64,000 nucleotides of DNA, taken from NCBI RefSeq assembly GCF_000512585.2, contig NC_089241.1, positions 4,172,001 through 4,236,000 of the forward strand. Direction: 5' to 3'. This DNA comes from Kwoniella bestiolae CBS 10118 (lineage: Eukaryota; Basidiomycota; Tremellomycetes; Tremellales; Cryptococcaceae). The number at the start of each line of letters is the position of its first letter. Position 1 is the first letter of the stretch. The translations under genes and the position numbers were made by a program. Below the pieces are notes generated by a model, which was given only the letters and a program-made list of their open reading frames with translations, was not told the origin of the DNA and searched no databases. This document shows, in pieces, positions 21,874-33,498 of this stretch.

Positions 21874-24800
21874 ATGGTTCAAATCAAATCTTCCGTACTC
21901 GTTGCTGCCGCTGCCATCTCGGCTGCGTCGGCATTGCCCACTTCCTCTTCTCAGCAGAACAACCTCGTAGATCTCGTAGTTGGTTCTGCCGCCAACGGAG
22001 GTAGTCCCACTAAAGCGGTATCCACGAATGATTTTAGAGGGAACGAGCAGGAGGTTAAAGATGCGGTGATTGATTTGGACGCTGATCTGGGTAGAGTTCA
22101 AGTGAGTGGACTTTTTCACCTTCATTTTGGTATAAAGGAGAGCCAGCGCTGATGTACATTACATGACCGCACAGCCTCTACTCCAAGCTCGAAGAGAGCG
22201 AAAAGGCGATGACGAGGATGGAGGGCTCAAGAGATCAGTAAAGGATATGGTGAAGAATGTAGAGGAAAAGGCCAAGAGTGGAGGAGGAAGGATGTGGAAG
22301 GGGAAGCCTTCTAAGAGAGGTCCATGGAGGAATGGTGGTGATGTAAGTTCATCATTCGTTAGCTCAGTCCAGGTCTATGTGACTGATGGATGGGTACAGC
22401 TGATCGACCTCAATATCGGTCATGGGGCTGTTGATGTGAATACCGACCATGGTCGACCTGTGAGTCCTCTCTCTCAATTATCATCTTCTACCCTACTCTG
22501 AGCAGTTCTAGCTAATCGACTTTCATTGCATAGCTCGTCAATGGCAACCTACTCGACCTGGCCATTAGGTCGCCTCACCACGACGACCGAGTAATCCTAA
22601 CAGGGGACGATCACGAATACTACCGGAACTCAGGCCACAGAGGACACCATCACGGCAACGTCAATGTACACGAGCACACCCACCTACACGCAAGACACCA
22701 CGGTCACGGGAGACACAGACACTCGGTCGTGGAAGTGATTGGAGATGGGTACAGAGGACACCACAGAGGTGGATACGAGTTCATCGATACCGGTCGACAC
22801 GGGTACAGAAACGGTGATGTGGACGTGCATGAACATACTCACATTCACGATAGGTCTCACCACGACGATGTGGTTGTTGTCGATGGGGGGAGACACAGAC
22901 ATGTTGATGGGGTTGTGGTTGTTGATGGTGGACGACATAGACATGGCGATGATGTGAGTTATCTCTCTTCGCCTGACCCGTCTCCATTACCGCTGAGCTG
23001 AGCTGACGGGGGTGTTTAGGTGACCGTGGTGAACAACGGACACCGACATGGCGATACTACTGTTGTCAACAATGATGGTCATCACAGGCATGGCGATACT
23101 ACTATCGTCAACAACGGACACCACCGAGGCGACACGACGGTAGTGAACAATCACAAGCGATCACCTAAGCTTGGGTTCTCGTCCAAACTTGCCGGGCTGG
23201 GACGAGCGTTCCTCAAGAGATCTCATTCGGACGATAGACATTGGAGACATGATGATGATACTACTATAGTGAACAACGGAAGACACGGGGACACCACCAT
23301 AATAGATGGGGAAAGACACCACGATACCACGTTGATCAATAACGGTCGACACGGTGAAACCACACTCATCAACGGTGGAAGACACGACGATACGCTTATA
23401 GTCGATAACGACAGACACAGACATAATGGTGATACAACTATAGTGAACAACGACAGACATCACGATACCACTGTGGTCAATAATGGACGACATGGCGATA
23501 CGACCGTAGTGAATAATGGTGGATACAGACACCATGGGAATACGACTGTAGTGAACAACCATAAGCGTGGTCACCACCATGACGATCGAATCATCGTGGT
23601 GGGTGATCAGAGACGGTACAGAGATGCCGACTTCTACTACAGGAACTCATGGGATAACGGGTTGAGCTACGGTAAACCCATCTACTTCTCTGATGGAGGA
23701 AGTTTCAACAGGGTGAGGATGATTGATAATTACGGGTACAGACATGGTTCTCCCCGTGGAGGGTTCGTCGGTGTGGGTGGAGGAATGACCGTCATCCCTG
23801 CTGACGCTATCCCGTTGCGAGGTGGGAGATATAACGATTATCCTTATGGATATGGATACCACTATGGAAGGTATGGTAAGAGGGAAGGCGATGAGAAAAG
23901 ACATCATCACGATGAGCACGACGATATCACCGTGATTAATAATGATAATCACCATGGACATCACGGGCACCACGATGAAGATGTTACGGTCGTCAATAAC
24001 CATAAACGACACCACGGCCATGATGACGATAGACACTGCCGACATGGGAGATGTGATGGTGATGATGTGACGATTGTTAATAATCATAAGAGACAGATGA
24101 TGCAGGATAATGGTATGGGTGGTGCGCCGGGGTATATCGATGTCACCGTGAGTCCATCTTCCCTCGGTACTGACCTTTTTGTCTTACTACACCACATCAC
24201 ACATGCTCATACTCTGACCAATAACTCAGAGCCCCGTCTTCAACTCCACCACCGCCACTCGAATCGCCTCTCTAGTCCTCTCCACATCAAACGGTACAGA
24301 TGCCAACTCGACCTTCGTCCTGAACGCGTCAAGCAACATCCGTACTCAAGTCTACCTCGTCCCAATCTCCCAAGGTAACTCCACCGTAGCTTCTGCCGCT
24401 GCGAGCTCCAACTCCACGTCCACCTCGCCCATCTCGGTCAATCTCAAAGTCCCAATCTTCGTAGCTTCCACAGCGTCCGTTGAACCGTACTGCGCAACTT
24501 TCGATCCCTCACCTGAGAACCCTGCTCCGCTGACCGTCACGCCATGTACCAATGAGACAGTCTCGTCGCACGAGAGTCAGAAGTTCTTGTACAACCCTGA
24601 TACAGGTGTGATCCACCCGGACTGGCAACCTTCCACCGACGCCCAGCAATTGCTACAGGCAGTTCCGGACAGTGTCGATGAGGCTGATCCAACCCAAGCC
24701 CAAGCTCAGGACGTAGATATGTCTGCTGAGGCTGAGGCTGATCCAGCCACCTCCGCCGAGACTCCCGCAGCCACTGTCGCTAGACGAGCCACACCCACAC

Positions 24801-25514
24801 CATCAGGTACTGTCAATTCCCCTCCACCATTGGTCACCTCAGGCCCACAAACCTCAACCGGTTCTACCGCCTTACCTCAACCCCAACCCAGCTCAGGATC
24901 GGGCGCTTCCAACGTCACCTTGATTTTCACCCCTGTGAACCCCGCCATCGTCAACTCGGCTTCTGTAAACTTTGATTCTTCTTTCACTCCCGCTGAGGAT
25001 GATTCTGCCACTCAAGCTGGTATGGACTCTCAACAAGCCACAATGACTAAAAGAGGCTTCCACGCTGTTAACCCTGTCAACCCTGATATCAACGGTGGGA
25101 GTTTGAAGGCTGCCGATGTGAACGATCAAGCTCAAACTGCCAGTCAAGCCTCTTCAAACAATTTCAACGATTTCAACGGTATGAACGTCGAGGATGACAG
25201 TAACAACGGTAACGATGTCATGAACTCGCAAGCTCAAGCTACCCCTGTGTCATCTTCCTCCTCAATGCCTGTTGACAACTCTTCTCCTGCGGGAGCAAAA
25301 GGTATTCACGCAGATGCTAAAGCCAACTTGAACCTCGGTGATTCATTGCTCCAAAAGGTATGTCCCGTCTCATCTTGCTTCAAACGATGGGTTGAGCTGA
25401 TATCGATGTGATAACTTAGCCAATGATCGCCCCTGAATCCTTGACTGCTCCGTATCAGTGAGTAGTTTCCTTCCTACCTGCGTTGAGGCTCAAGCTGATT
25501 GGTGCAGATCTTAA
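21874..25514 (+). CDS. Secreted histidine-rich repeat protein with multiple Lys-Arg sites
   Basis: Unrecognised protein of about 1,058 residues. Exons: 21874-22101, 22175-22342, 22400-22459, 22534-22953, 23020-24147, 24230-25357, 25420-25457 and 25508-25514. All introns are phase 0 except the last. Reading through the last donor instead would stop at 25461, with nearly the same C-terminus. Residues 1-20 are a signal peptide (MVQIKSSVLVAAAAISAASA, then LPTSS). Residues about 165-660 form a repeat array rich in His (about 75), Asp, Arg and Gly. The core unit is like GDTTVVNNGRH, about 16 copies, with HEHTHxH blocks at the start. Dibasic KR pairs recur (LKR, SKR, VVNNHKR four times, YGKR, DEKR), typical Kex2 sites. 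Residues about 670-800 are Ser/Thr/Asn-rich with several N-glycosylation sequons and two Cys (EPYCATF, VTPCTNE). The C-terminal tail is disordered, Gln/Ser/Asn-rich. No enzymatic motif and no GPI signal seen. Metal binding or pH response is inference from composition. Confidence 0.85.
22534..24147 (+). repeat. Repeat array encoding His/Asp/Asn-rich units
   Basis: Degenerate 30-40 nt units coding for (G/D)DTT(V/I)VNN(G/D)RH and variants, interrupted by an intron (22954-23019) and by unique blocks at 23,161-23,220 and 23,590-23,880. Copies diverge at the DNA level. Confidence 0.8.
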
Positions 25515-25937
25515 TAAGATGGAGATGGACCAAAGCAGAGTCAGTCGATGAGAGCGCTTTGTCGAAGGCTGCCACTGTTGTGTAGAGAGTACGAGAGGAT
25601 GGACATTTTTAGTATATAATGTTGTATTTGACTTGACTATTCCATTCACTGATTCTTGTACATGGTCTGATCATGTACTAGATCTGTGATTGTATGGTCG
25701 GTCATGATGTATGTATGTACTGTACGCATGTCATGTTTTGTTCATGCCACGATGTGATGTTGCCATCGGCCGATAGCAGTACAGATGAGTAAGATTAGTC
25801 CGGTGATGATGAAACCCGGTCGTGCCCGAGCAACGACGATCACGCATGTTACGAGTACATGAACCACATCACATCTCTCTACTTGTACACCACTCACATC
25901 ATTCACCCTTATCAACCGTATCCACCCATTCTAAGCC
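25515..25937. other. Intergenic
   Basis: 3' flank of the His-rich gene (A/T-rich, TGTATGTATGTACTGTACG) and promoter of the F-box-like gene. No gene seen. Confidence 0.55.
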
Positions 25938-28048
25938 ATGTCTCAAGCACATATAGAACCCCTCTCTCACTTGCATCCACATCACATAGCAGACAAAGAA
26001 ATAAATCATCCATCCTTCCCTCCACCACCTACAATGGTCGCATCCTCATCGAAATCACCCCTCGCCTCTCCCCCAATGCCAGAATACACCTACGATCAAG
26101 GGTCAGCTAGTACATCATCTAGCTTCTTATCCCCTGTTACTCCACAGATGCAGTCGCCCCTGCTGAGAGCGCCTTCAGAAGTGAGTTTGTCATTCTTGTA
26201 CCGTGCCCGAGGTTCCAAAGGGGACCTGCGTGACAGTCATCACATCTGCTTGGAGTTATCGTGCTAATTCACCCATGGCCATAGATAATACAGAAAGTCC
26301 TCTCAGCATCAGGAGGAGATGAAGTTTACGCAATAGCGCAAGCTGCGAAGACGTGCAAGGAGCTTAGATCGATAATATACGATGTGAGTGTGACCGCACC
26401 CTCGGATTTCGTTAGCACATGTGCTCCATTGACTTATCGTATGACATTCAGAATCCCGACCAAGCACTTTGGCGCCAGGTGCATCTCCAGCATTACGATG
26501 ATCCACGTACGGCCGCTGCATTTCCCACTTCGAGAGCTTCTTCGAGTGTAGATTGGAGGCAGCAGGTGCAGGATAGAGAGTTTGTAGCGAGGATATTTCG
26601 AGATTGGGATGAAGATCAATATGGCCAACTTGTGAGTCTCTTCCCATCATCAACCTCGGTCAGTAGAAGCTGTACGATCTGACCCTGAACTGGGACCAGG
26701 ACAAACACGCCGACCTAATCTGCACTACTTTGATGGAAATGTACCTAGAAATCACGCCTGCGACTCCCTCCCACGATCCAAGGACATCAGATGACTCCCC
26801 CAACTGTACCCTACTGTCCAGCTGGCTCCGCTCAGCTCTATTTAAGTACATATATGAAAGCCAGTACTTCACCGAACCTGAACCTACCACATCATACCAA
26901 CTCCGATCATCGCCTAAACGAGTGAAGAAGAACCCTGTGGATCCGATAATGTCTAGATTGCATTGTTTAGTACCACCAGAATATGATGATGATTTAAGGG
27001 AAGATCGGGAGTGGAGGGGATTCGCAAGGAGGACAGTGTACAATGCCAAGAATTTCCGGGAGGAGAATGATTATGGGCCTTTCACGGGTGATGGGAAAGT
27101 AAACTGGGAATTGGTGGATGCGATCAGCTCGGTCATGAGTAGGTCCTCTGCGTCTTACATCTATAACTGACTGAAGATGGTGTAGGATAGATTGCTAATT
27201 CGCTGGTACAGTGTGTAATGCTCAAGAAGTCATCAAGAATGAACCTACCGCTTGGCTTCCTGCCGTGCAGCCCATGTCCTACGGTGTAGAATCAGTTAGG
27301 GGATGGGGATATACCGAACTGAAGAGACCGGATAACCTCGCTGAAGGGGATGTATGGGACTGGGCCGGGGTGGAAGGTAATTGGTGTGGATGTTATGCTT
27401 TCATGGAGTGAGTTGAACAATCTATCCGAAGACATGTCGACTGATTCCTGCTTTAAACGTAGCTATGTCGACTGGGTTGCACTCAACTATCCCCAATCAG
27501 CCTTTCTCCACCGACTCAGCTCCGAGATCGATCTCTCTTTATACCACGAAGCTCTGGGCGATCTGATGCAGCTAGAGTTGAAGATCTGCACCGATCCTCA
27601 CACGTCCAATCCCAGGGATAATCGGTGTACTTCCCATGAATTCGAAAATGACCGAACCCCCTTACCTTCGGTAGACACGGATTTACCATCCTCGGACTTA
27701 CTCCCACCGATATATTTCCATGGGTCGAGTGTGCCCTATGCAGGTGGCGATGCCCCTCCCTTGCCTCAGAATGCGATTCGAGGAGTGGCGAGATTGACGG
27801 CCGATAATCCGCCTCAGGTCAGGTGGACTATGATTATTAGGTATAGGGATTCGGATAGATGGAGGTTGGAGTGCGTGCAGGTGGGAGGAAGGGGGTCGAA
27901 GAGGGGTTTCTTCGGGGTGAGTATATTACATCATCCCTTGTAAACTTCGTTGATCTAATCACTGATTCTGTGTTGATCGCAGATCTGGTCAGACGCTACG
28001 AGGGGCGAACAATCGCCTTGTGGTCCTGCTTGGTATTGGAAGACTTAG
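25938..28048 (+). CDS. F-box-like protein, basidiomycete-specific architecture
   Basis: Spliced product of about 500 residues. The start MSQAHIEPLSHLHPHHIADK is followed by a disordered Ser/Pro segment; a second ATG at 26034 (MVASSSKSPLASP) is an alternative start. A probable F-box-like region follows: IIQKVLSASGGDEVYAIAQA then AKTCKELRSIIYDNPDQALW RQV. F-box proteins are substrate adaptors of SCF ubiquitin ligases. The C-terminal half has a Trp/Gly-rich pattern (GWGYTELKRPDNLAEGDVWD, EGNWCGCYAFMDY, RWTMIIRYRDSDRWRLECVQ, GGRGSKRGFFGIWSDATRGE), a layout seen in many basidiomycete F-box proteins of unknown target. TAG at 28046-28048. The F-box itself is weak, so the call rests mostly on architecture. 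Confidence 0.6.
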
Positions 28049-28287
28049 TCATGGCCGTGGAACCCGCCCAATTGTGCGAAAGTGTATCATCAAGCAGAGA
28101 ACTGTATGACTGGTATAGACGTATTGTGTATGATAGTACGAGCTCATGATCGTTGTGTATCGGTATCGGTGTATGTTAATTTGTACTGTACATGGGTGTA
28201 TATATGTCGTCTCTAGAGTGATATACAACGTTATGAAACTCCTCCGCGCCCTCTCCCCATAATTCAGCATTATCCAACCACATCCAG

Positions 28288-29262
28288 CTACACCCCAATA
28301 GACGCTAACCACCTTCGAGCACCGTCCGCACTACCACCACGACTTCCGCCTCGTCCTCCCGGCACGGCCAAGACGGACGGTATGAGCGGATTGGAGGAAG
28401 CTGCTGAGGCTTTTCGATTGCGTGACGCTGCTTGGACTGGGGAGAGAAATGGTGATCAGCTCTGATTCAATGCAGAAGACAAGCCATTGAAGGGAAAGAA
28501 CGGGTCAAGCGATAATAACGAAGACTCGAGCATGGTGATTGGTAGGACGAGCGCAGAAAAAGCGAAGACGAGATGACACATTACGCGCAGTGGGAAGGGG
28601 TATCAGTGCACCTACCACAAGCTGATATCTCGTTGATGTTCGTCTCCAAGACCAGACCACCTTGTATGATCTCTGATAGGACGTGATGCACCTGATCAAT
28701 GTGGAAAAGAAAGAGTCAGTCTCAACATATCATGACTGAGATGGACCCCCGCAAGGTCTGTATGAATCATGAGAGACGTCTGAATAGGAACACCCAGCTC
28801 ACCTCGTCGAAATGGAAGATCAAATCCAATTCGCACACGTTCTCAAAAGACCTATCCAACGACTCTACGAACACCTGAATCAAATCTAATATACCCAGCT
28901 CAGACTCTGCTCCATCAACAACGAAACTATCTCGGTGATCAACCGACATCAGCTCGACGACCTCATCCAAGCTGTATTATATAGGAAATCGCTCACACAA
29001 AATACAACGTCGCATAATGCCTATAAATCACCCTCGTATCATCCCCCTCCTTCCTCTTCCCCTTCTCTACGGTGGTACTACCAGGTGTGGGGAATACCAG
29101 ATCAGGCGCATCTAGAAAGTTACACACCCCAGCTGGACGGTCGGATATCAGACTGAATATCTGCGAGATCAACGATTGTTGGACCAGGGGCGGGAGGGGG
29201 GTGAAGAATTTGGATAAGCGGGGTTTACCGTGGGTGTTGAATATCAGGACGGCGTGGATCAT
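28288..29262 (-). CDS. APS3: AP-3 adaptor complex subunit sigma
   Basis: Small subunit of AP-3, which sorts cargo from Golgi/endosomes to the vacuole. Starts MIHAVLIFNTHGKPRLSKFF (family consensus MIKAILIFNNHGKPRL). It continues with RVIYRHYATLYFVFVVDGAE, SELGILDLIQVFVESLDRSF, ENVCELDLIFHFDEVHHVL and GGLVLETNINEIS, an almost complete match to sigma-3. The C-terminus is a fungal-type extension (NRKASAASSNPLIPSVLAVP, then Gly/Arg-rich), ending ARRWLASIGV, TAG at 28288-28290. About 205 residues. Several introns, including two short ones around 28,690-28,800. Confidence 0.95.
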
Positions 29263-29452
29263 CCTGAGGAGTATGAGTGTTCAAGCTGTGGGTGATGATC
29301 GTGATATGAGATGTGAATTGTAGTGATAGCTAGGTGTGACGGTGTCATTAACATGAAGAGAGCAGCTGTGAGCGCGAAACGTTATGATGCAATCGGTCTC
29401 GTTGACCAAGGAAAAGCATCGAATAGACTTGTGAAGGAGAGAAGCATGCAAT

Positions 29453-29537
29453 TCTCTGTTCGTATAACGGCTAGTATGGCCGCTTGTCACTGTTTACAGT
29501 CGCGCGGCAGATCAGAGTTCGATTCTCTGACAGAGAG
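29453..29537 (+). tRNA. tRNA-Asp (GTC) with a 13-nt intron
   Basis: A cloverleaf can be folded by eye. The acceptor stem TCTCTGT pairs with ACAGAGA (29530-29536), with discriminator G. The anticodon stem GCCGC pairs with GCGGC around loop TTGTCAC, anticodon GTC. The T arm is CAGAG-TTCGATT-CTCTG. A 13-nt insertion sits after position 37 (next to the anticodon), the canonical place for nuclear tRNA introns. The D arm (GTAT ... GTATG) is weaker. T-runs just downstream (CTTTTTG twice) can end Pol III transcription. Confidence 0.85.
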
Positions 29538-29539
29538 TA

Positions 29540-29558
29540 ATTCTTTTTGTCTTTTTGC
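29540..29558 (+). terminator. Pol III terminator (T-tracts) after tRNA-Asp
   Basis: Two T5 runs within 20 bp downstream of the tRNA 3' end (TTCTTTTTGTCTTTTTG), the usual Pol III stop signal. Confidence 0.65.
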
Positions 29559-30166
29559 GTTTCCGTGCACCCTCACAACTCGGAGACACTTTCTGCAGCT
29601 TGAAGCATCGAAACATCAACAAAGTCCCTGAAGATAGCCCTAAGAGAGGTGCGTGCCATGCCCTCCTCTGGGATTTCTGCTCTATGTTTCTGTGGTGGAC
29701 AGAGTGCCACTGTCATCTGGATGACAACCCCCTCAAGTGATCTGGGTTCCCCTGGAGCACATTCGACACTCAAAAAGTTCACATAACCTATCAAGACAGT
29801 ACATCCTGCACTTGTAACACAAGCCCAGAAGTGACATACAGGTAGTATCAATAGTCCGACCTCTAGGACCTAATCAATCTCTCCCGCACTTGAAGAGAGA
29901 TGATATCATTGACCGGTCGTCTAGTTTCAAACGTCACATCTGGGCTTACAGCACAAATTCAAGGTATACTGCCATGGCAGGTCATGCGTTACCTTTGGCC
30001 AAAGGGAATCGAAATGTCTCTGCGTTAATCAGGCGTCCAAAGCCTGAGTCGAGCCTGACAAACCGCTCCAGGGAGACGTAACTGAGATCTGACTGTGAAG
30101 TAGGCCCTTGGCCAACCAAGGAGTACGTATCATATATCATGCATTCACCGAGAGGTGCGTACCGCT

Positions 30167-31621
30167 CTATCCTCGAATGTCATCCCTGCACCAGCATCTA
30201 TCAGCTTCAATCTTTTGGTGATAGGGGAACACCTTACTCACGTGTACGAGTCCTCCGGCATCCTGATCCCATCATTGATACTGGCTCCCATCAATCTCCC
30301 ACCATCAACAGTCAACAACGCGTGATTCATGTACCCTCCCGCGGCACTAGACAACAGCAAGACAGGCCCGACCATCTCTTCGGGTCTACCTGGTCTGCCG
30401 GCCGTGCATCGCAAAGCAGCCTTTTCAGCCTGGTTGTTGATGTTGTAGCTGTGTTTACCAGCTGTGACACCTGTCATTTCTGAAGGGAAGATCCCTGGAC
30501 AGATAGTGTTGACTCGGATCTTCATACTGCGTAGTCTGTGTTATCAGCAAACCACGATAGAGGAGATAGATGGATAGAGACACTCACGGATGGAGTCGAC
30601 CAGCAAGCAGTTTAGCGAGATGGATGACTATACATACAGGTTAATAGGTATCCATCACAGCACTTTAGGGACCTACCAGCAGCTTTTGATACGCCGTAGG
30701 TCAGCGAACCCATCGATCTGCCCAACTTGACATCAGCGGTCTTTTTTTGATCTTTTCGAGGAGTCGGAGTCGGAGTCTGATGGCTCACCTTATATTGGCG
30801 AGACCTGCCAGAGACGCAATCACGCAAACATTTGGATCGCTTGATTTTCGGAGCAGTGGTACGAAATTCACGGTCAAGAAGTAGACACCGTTGACATTGA
30901 CTAAACGGGGGATCAGCATAGGTTCACCTTGTTTTAGGTACACGGGCTCAGATGAGCAAAGACTCACTTTGATTACTTCTATCGAAATCTTCTCTGATCA
31001 ATGAATATGAAGCTTCAGCGGACTGATTTTTTCATTACAAGACTGGACAAACTCACTCTTCTAGTCCATTTATAAGCATGTTCTCGACTTGGTCGGCTGT
31101 AAAGCGTGACAGATTAGCGATATCTGTACTACACATCAATCAATTGTCACAGGCACTCACGATCGTTGTGGTCCTTAGCACCGACTCTCCAAGGACTGTT
31201 CACTCCCGCACAGTTGATGAGCGTATCGATCTAATGGTCTCACATAGTCAGCACCGACCCCAAGGCCCTTGTACATGACTTCACAGCTCACATGAGACTC
31301 TTTGGCTTGTACGGCAGCAACGATGTCCTGACAGCTCTTCTTACTCTGCACGTCGCCTTGAATGCTATTTACATAACTTGAGTGATCTGCTATCCCAGTA
31401 GTCCGAAGACACACTCACACGTGTATGTCACCTCCAATCTGCTTAGCAGCTTCCTCCAACGTTTCCAGCCTCCTTCCCACGATGTATACCCTAGCCCCGT
31501 TCAAGGCAAATCCTTCTGCAATCGCTTTCCCCAGACCTGATCCTCCGCCAGTGATCACCACGACTTTCCCCTTGACCGCGAAGAGGTCTTCGACTTTGAA
31601 GGATACTTGTTGTTCGGCCAT
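30167..31621 (-). CDS. Short-chain dehydrogenase/reductase (classical SDR)
   Basis: NAD(P)H oxidoreductase of about 300 residues without a membrane anchor. Start MAEQQVSFKVEDLFAVKG. Cofactor motif VVVITGGGSGLGKAIAEGFA, then VYIVGRR and GDIHV. Downstream elements: DTLINCAGVNSPWRVGAK, NVNGVYFLTVNFVPLL, CVIASLAGLANI (catalytic Ser) and SLTYGVSKAA (YxxxK), then IRVNTICPGIFPSEMTG and LLSSAAGGYMNHALLTVDGG. The last intron (GTGAGT donor, GTGCAG acceptor) adds a short terminal exon ending TDDIRG, TAG at 30167-30169. Without splicing it would stop at 30238. It neighbours a divergent dioxygenase gene and two transporters, which suggests a shared metabolic role. Substrate unknown. Confidence 0.9.
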
Positions 31622-32301
31622 TGTTTCTTGTTTCCGTTTGCAGCTGAGAGTAAGCTAATCATTCGTGAAGCGACAGATACATTTGACTAAAGCAGTTTCC
31701 AATCCTGGTGAACATCTCAACTAAGTTGGCCTTGGACCCGATCAAAAGTGACCATCCCGGTGGAGGTAGCTCGTGTTTACCGGCCCGAACCATTTTGTTG
31801 CGTTGATTCATTCCCGACGCCTAAATGACCAAGCCGCCTGCAGGTATAGGTGGATCCTCTTAGCTTTCAAGCTGAAGAGTGCAACAGACATTCATTTGGC
31901 ACATGGGGACCAGGGAACAAGGGGAATAAGCGGAGATGTTTGGAAATCAAGCTAAACTCGATCAAGCTTATTTCCTCAACCGGGTACTCGGTGGGGCTTC
32001 ATTCCGTCATTTTGTCATGTGAGTACTATCTGCCCTTTTTAGCAGAGAGAACCCAGATGACAACGGACAAGCGCTTGGATTACAGCTTGATATGCTTTCC
32101 GAAGAGATATCGGAGGATCGGCAGTCAATACTCGGCTTGTAGATGTATCCGGGTCGGATCACATTTCACAACCTCCCTACCATTGGAAAGATAAAAATCA
32201 GAAGTTGGGCCAACGACAACGATGACGATATCCAGACAAGCTTACCATACTGAAGATCGCCAGTCATACACTCTCTATCCGCCATTGTATCAGTACCCAC
32301 C
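31622..32301. promoter_or_regulatory. Divergent promoter: SDR (minus) and dioxygenase (plus)
   Basis: 680 bp between the two start codons, with no gene. The position is consistent with joint control of the two enzymes; no specific site identified with confidence. Confidence 0.4.
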
Positions 32302-33498
32302 ATGCCAGTCCGACTAGACGCACCCCAAGTGATAGTCCTCACCGATGAAGAACGGGACAGCGGTGTCATGGGCGACAAGAAGCTCTACGATGCCATCGAA
32401 GCGTTCTTCACTGATGGTTTGGTTGTAGTTGAGAATGCTATACCTGTAGAATTGGTTGATAAGCTTAACGAGAGAATGTTGAAAGATACGGAGAAGCTAC
32501 TTGGAGGGGGTGGACAGGTGCACTTCAAGTGAGTCTAGGTATCCCGTCTGATACACAATATATCGCTAACATCAATCGCAAGTCACCTGAACCAAAACGC
32601 CGCTACTAAAGGTGCTGCAGCTGGAGGTAATCTATCTCAAGTCCCACCTCTCGAGACAGGTAAGTCTAGCCGACTGTCCAGATTCTGAGATCGAAGACTA
32701 ATAGGACCGCCGTAGAATGGCTCTTCCCCGAGATTTTCGCCAACAAGCACGGTGCCCGGATCGTCAACAACATTCTCGGACCAAAACCAGAAGTCCATTT
32801 CTGTCGTACAAACACTTTACTAGCCACTGAAGAAAGACAGCACGTCCATGCGGATCTACGATTCGAACATCCCCAACATCCCTTTGCCATCGCCTTCAAC
32901 ACCTGCCTGATTGATGTCGGTCCGGAAAACGGGTCTACGGAACTATGGCTGGGTACTCAGAATACGAGCTTAGAGTGCCATAGAGATTTGGGTGAACCTA
33001 TGATCGCGGAAGACAAATTGGAGGAAAGGAGGAAAGTTAGACCTCCTATCTACCCGAGGTTGAAAAAGGGTTCGCTCGTCTTGAGAGATTTGAGATTGTG
33101 GTGAGTATGGGACGACCGTCTTGCAGGGGTCAGCCAGCTGGATACTGATATGTTGGTGAAGGCACGCCGGTATGCCAAACCCCACTCAAGAGACCAGAAT
33201 CATGCTCGCTATCGTATACTGGGCCTCGTAAGTGATGTCCTTCTTCATTCAGCATTTCGAGTGCTGATAAAAGATGCCTAGGTGGTACAAGAACGGTGCT
33301 GTCATCCCTATGCCCATGTCTCTCAAACCAACCATTCAAGCTTTGGAAGAATCAGCCAACATCAAGTACGCCGCAGAATGGGTACCGGACGAAGGTTACA
33401 ATTATCTGGACATCAAGTTTAGCAACAACTTCAGCTCGACCTTGACTCCTTGGGTGTGGGAGAAGATCCAGCACGTGAAGACTGTCAAGGGGTATTAG
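32302..33498 (+). CDS. Phytanoyl-CoA dioxygenase (PhyH) family protein
   Basis: Fe(II)/2-oxoglutarate-dependent oxygenase of about 330 residues. Start MPVRLDAPQVIVLTDEERDS with A at -3. The fold's opening helix region is LYDAIEAFFTDGLVVVENAI. The iron-binding HxD is in QHVHADLRFEHP, the distal His in LRLWHAGMPNP, and the oxoglutarate-binding Arg is likely in QETRIMLAIVYW. IDVGPENGSTELWLGTQNTS is the family's loop before the jelly-roll strand. It ends HVKTVKGY, TAG at 33496-33498. All three metal ligands are present, so it is probably active. Fungal members act in lipid breakdown or secondary metabolism. The substrate cannot be deduced. Confidence 0.9.

Larger units (their letters stand above)
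29263..30166. other. Intergenic region containing a tRNA gene
   Basis: Apart from the tRNA-Asp at 29453-29537, I see no gene in 29,263-29,452 or 29,550-30,166. Open frames of 60-100 codons there start at non-ATG codons or lack domains. Confidence 0.5.

Noticed and set aside
22684..24087. Long minus-strand open frames opposite the His-rich gene
   Set aside because: They mirror the repeat composition (Val/Ile/Ser-rich antisense of His/Asp codons), have no splice logic and no start context. The plus strand has a signal peptide and consistent phase-0 introns.
29573..29851. 92-codon minus-strand frame downstream of tRNA-Asp
   Set aside because: Starts at a non-ATG codon and shows no domain or splice support.
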